A DNA stretch of 56,500 bases, taken from the NCBI GenBank assembly GCA_002314145.1, contig DCCG01000036.1, forward strand, positions 509 through 57,008. The letters are read 5' to 3'. The position numbers and the translations under genes are program-made. The stretch comes from Thalassolituus sp. UBA1087. Lineage in GTDB: Bacteria; Pseudomonadota; Gammaproteobacteria; Pseudomonadales; Oceanobacteraceae. This document shows, piece after piece, positions 52,991 to 56,500 of the stretch; positions within the stretch are counted from its first letter, which is position 1, and the number at the start of each line of letters is the position of its first letter. The notes beneath the pieces are model-generated. The model worked only from the letters and a program-made list of their open reading frames with translations, ran no database searches and was not told where the DNA came from.

Positions 52991-53296
52991 GGTTTTTTCC
53001 TTAAATGAATAGGTTTCAGGCGGTGGCGGATATACCATCGGCGCATATCAGAGTGAGTACCGGGGAGCGGGTTCCCCGGGTTATGGAAGGAAAAAACAGA
53101 TTAAATAATTAATTTTTTTATCAATGGTAAGGGATAGTTATTTGCCGAAAAGAATCTGTTTTATTAAGCCAATGATACGGGGGTAAATCCCCCCGGACAG
53201 CGTATTTTTACCCGGCTTGCGGCAATAAAAAAATCATTTAATGCCACCACGGAAATAAAGCCGCTGTGATAAGTCATGCTGAGGTAACGCTATGTT
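52991..53296. other. 306-bp AT-rich intergenic interval
   Basis: No gene seen. It lies between the LLM oxidoreductase gene (minus, upstream) and the carbonic anhydrase start. A short stem CCGGGGA / TCCCCGG sits at 53060-53079. An AT-rich block near 53105-53130 contains a TTGATA-like word that could be part of the carbonic anhydrase promoter, without a clear -10. Confidence 0.5.
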
Positions 53297-54292
53297 TCAC
53301 TCATTTTTCAGTTGTTGCAGAAGCTCAAGCGCATGCAGACGTTTCTGGCGGTCATAAATATCGTTGGTAAACATAAATTCATTTACCGGAAAACGTTTTT
53401 GCACGGCCTGCAGTTTTGAGCGTACGGTGGCCGGACTGCCGGTCACAGATAAGCCCAGAAAAGCATCCACCCGGGCTTTGATTGCCGGGTCCCAGCGATC
53501 GTCCATGCTGTCCACCGGTGGCGGCAGAAACAGAGGCTGGCCCAGTATCAGTTTCATCACCCGCTGCTGCACACTGGTATTCAGGTAGTCCGCTTCTTCA
53601 TCCGTATCGGCAACGACCATGGGCAGACACAGAATGGAATAGGGCTCCTGTAAGCTTTCCGATGGTCTGAACTGGCGGTGATAAAGATCCAGCGCTTCAC
53701 TGGCCAGCTGCGGTGCAAAGTGGCCGGCAAAAGCATAAGGAATGCCGCGCTGGGCCGCCAGCTGGGCACTGAACAGGCTGGAACCCAGCAGCCAGATATC
53801 CACGGCACTGTCCGTGCCCGGGTAAGCGTTCACGCGGCGGCCGCTGTCGGGTCCCAGTAACTCTTGCAGCTCAGCTACTTCATCGGGAAAGCGTTCGGCG
53901 CGCATGTCGTCCCGTCTCAGGGCACGGCTGGTAAGCGGATCGGTACCGGGGGCGCGGCCCAGTCCGAGATCAATGCGGCCGGGATAGAGCGCATCCAGCG
54001 TACCGAACTGCTCGGCCACAATCAGAGGCGGGTGATTGGGCAGCATGATACCACCGGAGCCGACCCGGATATGCCGGGTGCGGGCGGCCACCTGGCCGAT
54101 CAGGACCGGGGTCGCACTGCTGGCGATGCCCGGCATGTTGTGGTGCTCGGCCAGCCAGAAGCGGTGGTAACCCAGTTCATCAGCCCGTTGGGCGTAGTCC
54201 AGCATGGCCTGCAGGGTATCAGCGGCGGATGCATCCTGAGGCACCGCGGCCAGCTCCAGCAGAGAAAAGGGAATATGATTCAGTACAGTCAT
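53297..54292 (-). CDS. LLM-class flavin-dependent oxidoreductase (luciferase-like)
   Basis: A 331-residue protein of the bacterial luciferase-like family, with the YhbW/LuxA-like pattern: ELGYHRFWLAEHHNMPG, VGSGGIMLPNHPPL, VAEQFGTLDALYPGRIDLGL and GRAPGTD. Such proteins bind FMN or F420 and act on small organic substrates; a specific substrate cannot be assigned. GGAGG lies five bases before the start. It is separated from the upstream aldehyde dehydrogenase by a terminator, so it is probably transcribed alone. Confidence 0.9.
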   Translation of the reverse strand: MTVLNHIPFSLLELAAVPQDASAADTLQAMLDYAQRADELGYHRFWLAEHHNMPGIASSATPVLIGQVAARTRHIRVGSGGIMLPNHPPLIVAEQFGTLDALYPGRIDLGLGRAPGTDPLTSRALRRDDMRAERFPDEVAELQELLGPDSGRRVNAYPGTDSAVDIWLLGSSLFSAQLAAQRGIPYAFAGHFAPQLASEALDLYHRQFRPSESLQEPYSILCLPMVVADTDEEADYLNTSVQQRVMKLILGQPLFLPPPVDSMDDRWDPAIKARVDAFLGLSVTGSPATVRSKLQAVQKRFPVNEFMFTNDIYDRQKRLHALELLQQLKNE

Positions 54293-54433
54293 AGCTACCT
54301 CCGGGTCAGATCTGCGCAGACTGGCATATCAGAGCGGCGGATGCAGCCTTTGTTGATTGAATGCTTTGTTGCGGTGGGCGCTGAAAAGGCTGCAACGTCA
54401 GCTGACACTTAAGGCAGAGGGAAAACCGTACCA

Positions 54434-54467
54434 ACAAAAAGCGCCCGCGGGGAATGCGGGCGGCGCT
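54434..54467 (-). terminator. Terminator downstream of the aldehyde dehydrogenase gene
   Basis: On the minus strand GCGCC(G)CCCGC pairs with GCGGGCGC and TTTTTGTT follows. A second GC hairpin, GTGGGGC / GCCCCAC (54499-54517), lies between it and the stop codon at 54550. Confidence 0.65.
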
Positions 54468-54549
54468 GATAATCAGCAGGCGGTAGATCGTGGAGAAAGT
54501 GGGGCGCCAGGCCCCACAGGTTGCTTCGTCAGAGCGGAGTGTCTGCCGC

Positions 54550-56070
54550 TCAGAAGAAGCCGAGGGGGCTGGTGCTGTAGCTGACCAGCAGATTTTTGGT
54601 TTGCTGGTAGTGTTCCAGCGCCATTTTGTGCGTTTCGCGGCCGATACCGGATTTTTTGTAACCACCGAAGGCGGCGTGGGCCGGATAGGCGTGATAACAG
54701 TTGGTCCAGATACGACCGGCCTGGATATTACGACCCATACGGTAGGCACGGTTCATATCCCGGGTCCAGAGGCCGGCGCCGAGGCCGAATTCGGTGTCAT
54801 TGGCGATGGCCAGCGCTTCGGCTTCATCTTTGAAAGTGGTCACACTGATCACAGGGCCAAAGATTTCTTCCTGGAAGATACGCATGTCGTTCTTGCCGAA
54901 CAGCATGGTTGGCTGGATGTAGTAACCTTTTGCCAGATCTCCGCTGAGAGCCTCAGCGTTGCCGCCGAGCAGAACTTCAGCGCCTTCGGTTTTACCGATG
55001 GCAATGTAGTTCATAATGCGCTCGTACTGTTCTTCCGACGCCTGGGCACCGACCTGTGTCTCTGTGTCCAGCGGGTTTCCGCGACGGATCTGACCGGCAC
55101 GCTCAACCACCATGGCGATCAGATCTTTATAAACGCTTTCCTGAATCAGGGCGCGTGAAGGACAGGTACAGACTTCGCCCTGGTTAAAGAAGGCCAGCGT
55201 AATGCCTTCGACACATTTGCTCAGGTAGTCGTCTTCGAAGTTCATCACATCGTCGAAATAGATGTTGGGCGACTTGCCACCCAGTTCAACGGTGCTTGGA
55301 ATCAGAGAATCCGCGGCGCACTTCAGAATGTGTTGTCCGACCGGGGTAGAACCGGTGAATGCAATCTTGGCGATACGTTTGCTGGTGGCCAGCGCCTGAC
55401 CGGCTTCTTCGCCAATGCCATTCACGATGTTCAGCACACCTGCGGGCAGCAGGTCGTTGATCAGTTCCATCAATACCAGAATGGACGCCGGTGTCTGCTC
55501 TGCCGGTTTCATCACCACACAGTTACCTGCCGCCAGAGCCGGGCCCAGTTTCCAGGCCGCCATCAGCAGCGGGAAGTTCCATGGAATAATCTGACCGACC
55601 ACGCCCAGCGGTTCGTGAACATGATAGGCCACTGTGGTTTCGTCGATTTCTGCCATGCTGCCTTCCTGGGAACGCAGACAACCGGCAAAGTAGCGGAAGT
55701 GATCAATGGCCAGCGGGATATCTGCCGCCAGGGTTTCCCGTACGGCTTTACCGTTGTCCCAGGTTTCCGCAACGGCAAGCATTTCCAGGTTCTGTTCCAT
55801 GCGGTCAGCAATGCGCAGCAGAATATTTGAGCGCTCGGCAACTGAGGTTTTTCCCCATTCGGTGAAGGCATTGTGTGCGGCATCCAGAGCCAGCTCGACA
55901 TCGGCACCGTCAGAACGCGGAACCTGACAGAATACCTGCCCGTTAACCGGGCTGACATTATCCATATAACGGCCGTTGACCGGGGCGACCCATTCACCAC
56001 CGATGTAGTTCTGGTACTGTTGTTTGAAAGTAACGACGGAATCTGTCTGACCGGGATTTGCATAGATCAT
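54550..56070 (-). CDS. NAD-dependent aldehyde dehydrogenase (ExaC/AldB-type)
   Basis: A 506-residue ALDH of the class found with alcohol oxidation in pseudomonads (acetaldehyde dehydrogenase). The N-terminus QYQNYIGGEWVAPVNG, the cofactor region VGQIIPWNFPLLMAAWK, the general base in TVELGGKSPNIYF (Glu), the catalytic Cys in FNQGEVCTCPSR, and EEIFGPVISV are all present. The C-terminus ends with LLVSYSTSPLGFF, as in that subgroup. AAGGAG lies seven bases before the ATG. The substrate aldehyde is inferred from the subgroup. Confidence 0.92.
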   Translation of the reverse strand: MIYANPGQTDSVVTFKQQYQNYIGGEWVAPVNGRYMDNVSPVNGQVFCQVPRSDGADVELALDAAHNAFTEWGKTSVAERSNILLRIADRMEQNLEMLAVAETWDNGKAVRETLAADIPLAIDHFRYFAGCLRSQEGSMAEIDETTVAYHVHEPLGVVGQIIPWNFPLLMAAWKLGPALAAGNCVVMKPAEQTPASILVLMELINDLLPAGVLNIVNGIGEEAGQALATSKRIAKIAFTGSTPVGQHILKCAADSLIPSTVELGGKSPNIYFDDVMNFEDDYLSKCVEGITLAFFNQGEVCTCPSRALIQESVYKDLIAMVVERAGQIRRGNPLDTETQVGAQASEEQYERIMNYIAIGKTEGAEVLLGGNAEALSGDLAKGYYIQPTMLFGKNDMRIFQEEIFGPVISVTTFKDEAEALAIANDTEFGLGAGLWTRDMNRAYRMGRNIQAGRIWTNCYHAYPAHAAFGGYKKSGIGRETHKMALEHYQQTKNLLVSYSTSPLGFF

Positions 56071-56101
56071 ATTGTGGCTCCTTATTCTTATTATCTGCCC
56101 C

Positions 56102-56145
56102 GATACTTTTGTATCAGGTGCAGAGCTTGAGATAGCAAATGCTAT
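56102..56145. promoter_or_regulatory. Two inverted repeats upstream of the aldehyde dehydrogenase gene
   Basis: GATAC TTTT GTATC (56102-56115) and ATAGC AAAT GCTAT (56132-56145) are perfect inverted repeats with four-base loops, 16 bases apart. They lie in the divergent interval, about 32 and 62 bp from the ALDH start. They may be binding sites for a regulator; no direct support. Confidence 0.35.
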
Positions 56146-56297
56146 GTGATCTTATTAGCAGCTACTTGCCTGACAGTCTGTAAAACTTTGCTGACCGTCC
56201 TGCTTTTTGATCCGCTACACAACCGCAACAGTCCGGTAACGCGGATAAAGAATAAGAAAAACAAACAGATACCTCTGTCAGAATGTCAGGAGCTGTT

Positions 56298-56492
56298 ATG
56301 ACGCAAAAAACACTGGCGCAATTAGCTACATCTAACCGACAGTCTGTACTTGCCGGCTCCGGCCCCTTATCCATGGTTGAAAACCGCACTGTGTATGAAA
56401 GTCACGATGCGGAGCTGTCCATTTATGATACTTTCTCCGCCGCAGAGAAAGTCCGCCTGGATACTGACGAAATACTTCGCGGTTTCGCATAA
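56298..56492 (+). CDS. Short ORF resembling the N-terminus of an AraC-type regulator
   Basis: A 64-residue frame beginning MTQKTLAQL at ATG 56298 with AGGAG six bases upstream. The segment SMVENRTVYESHDAELSIYD resembles the start of AraC-family regulators that lie divergently from aldehyde dehydrogenase genes. The frame ends in TAATAA at 56487-56492, just before the window edge, so the rest of such a regulator, if present, would need another frame or lies outside the window. I rate the AraC link as modest. It could be a truncated, frameshifted or genuinely short gene. Confidence 0.4.
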   Translation: MTQKTLAQLATSNRQSVLAGSGPLSMVENRTVYESHDAELSIYDTFSAAEKVRLDTDEILRGFA

Positions 56493-56500
56493 TAAGTGCA

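Overview
The window looks like chromosomal DNA of a marine-type gammaproteobacterium, probably Oceanospirillales (Oceanospirillaceae-like). This rests on gene content (type VI secretion cluster, QmcA/NfeD pair, Czc/Cus-type RND pump, GlyGly-CTERM proteins, SelO, PuuE), moderate GC and Pseudomonas/Oceanospirillales-type REP elements. The genus is inference, and no rRNA or tRNA was seen.

Layout. 1-1.8 kb: 3' end of a large repetitive surface protein with a C-terminal LysM-like module. 1.9-6.6 kb: two tandem minus-strand paralogues of a GLUG-repeat, GlyGly-CTERM surface protein. They are separated and flanked by ~235-bp REP/BIME-containing repeat units. The upstream copy is broken by a one-base frameshift in a G6 tract. 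6.8-29.8 kb: a type VI secretion locus, with a divergent PpkA-like kinase (minus strand) and then tagH-tssJ-tssK-tssL-tssM-tagF-tssA-tssB-tssC-tssC2-tssE-tssF-tssG-tssH on the plus strand, closed by a bidirectional terminator. 29.9-31.6 kb: a PAS/LuxR-HTH/alpha-beta hydrolase fusion. 31.8-33.5 kb: two exported DUF1566 proteins. 33.6-38.3 kb: an alpha/beta hydrolase, a qmcA-nfeD-yqaA-pseudouridine synthase gene run, and a PPP-family phosphatase. 38.5-44.2 kb: a four-gene minus-strand metal-efflux operon (TolC-like, adaptor, RND pump, DUF3240). 44.3-44.6 kb: three REPs at exactly 50-bp spacing and a strong terminator. 44.7-56.5 kb: a mosaic of metabolic and housekeeping genes (PuuE, HhH protein, WaaP-like kinase, glutathionyl-hydroquinone reductase, SelO, asparaginase I, alpha-carbonic anhydrase, LLM oxidoreductase, aldehyde dehydrogenase), ending in a short AraC-N-terminus-like ORF.

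How they work together. The T6SS genes encode the membrane complex (TssJ, L, M), baseplate (TssE, F, G, K), sheath (TssB, C and a second TssC), sheath assembly and recycling (TssA, TssH/ClpV) and post-translational control (PpkA kinase, FHA protein TagH, TagF). Hcp, VgrG, PAAR and the PppA phosphatase are not encoded in the window and must be elsewhere or absent. The efflux genes are translationally coupled and should form a periplasm-spanning pump.

The items most worth follow-up are the possible phase-variable GLUG paralogue, the LuxR-hydrolase fusion with an Asp nucleophile next to the T6SS, the kinase fused to an FGE-like domain missing one catalytic Cys, and the second TssC. I do not see a clearly undescribed multi-gene system.
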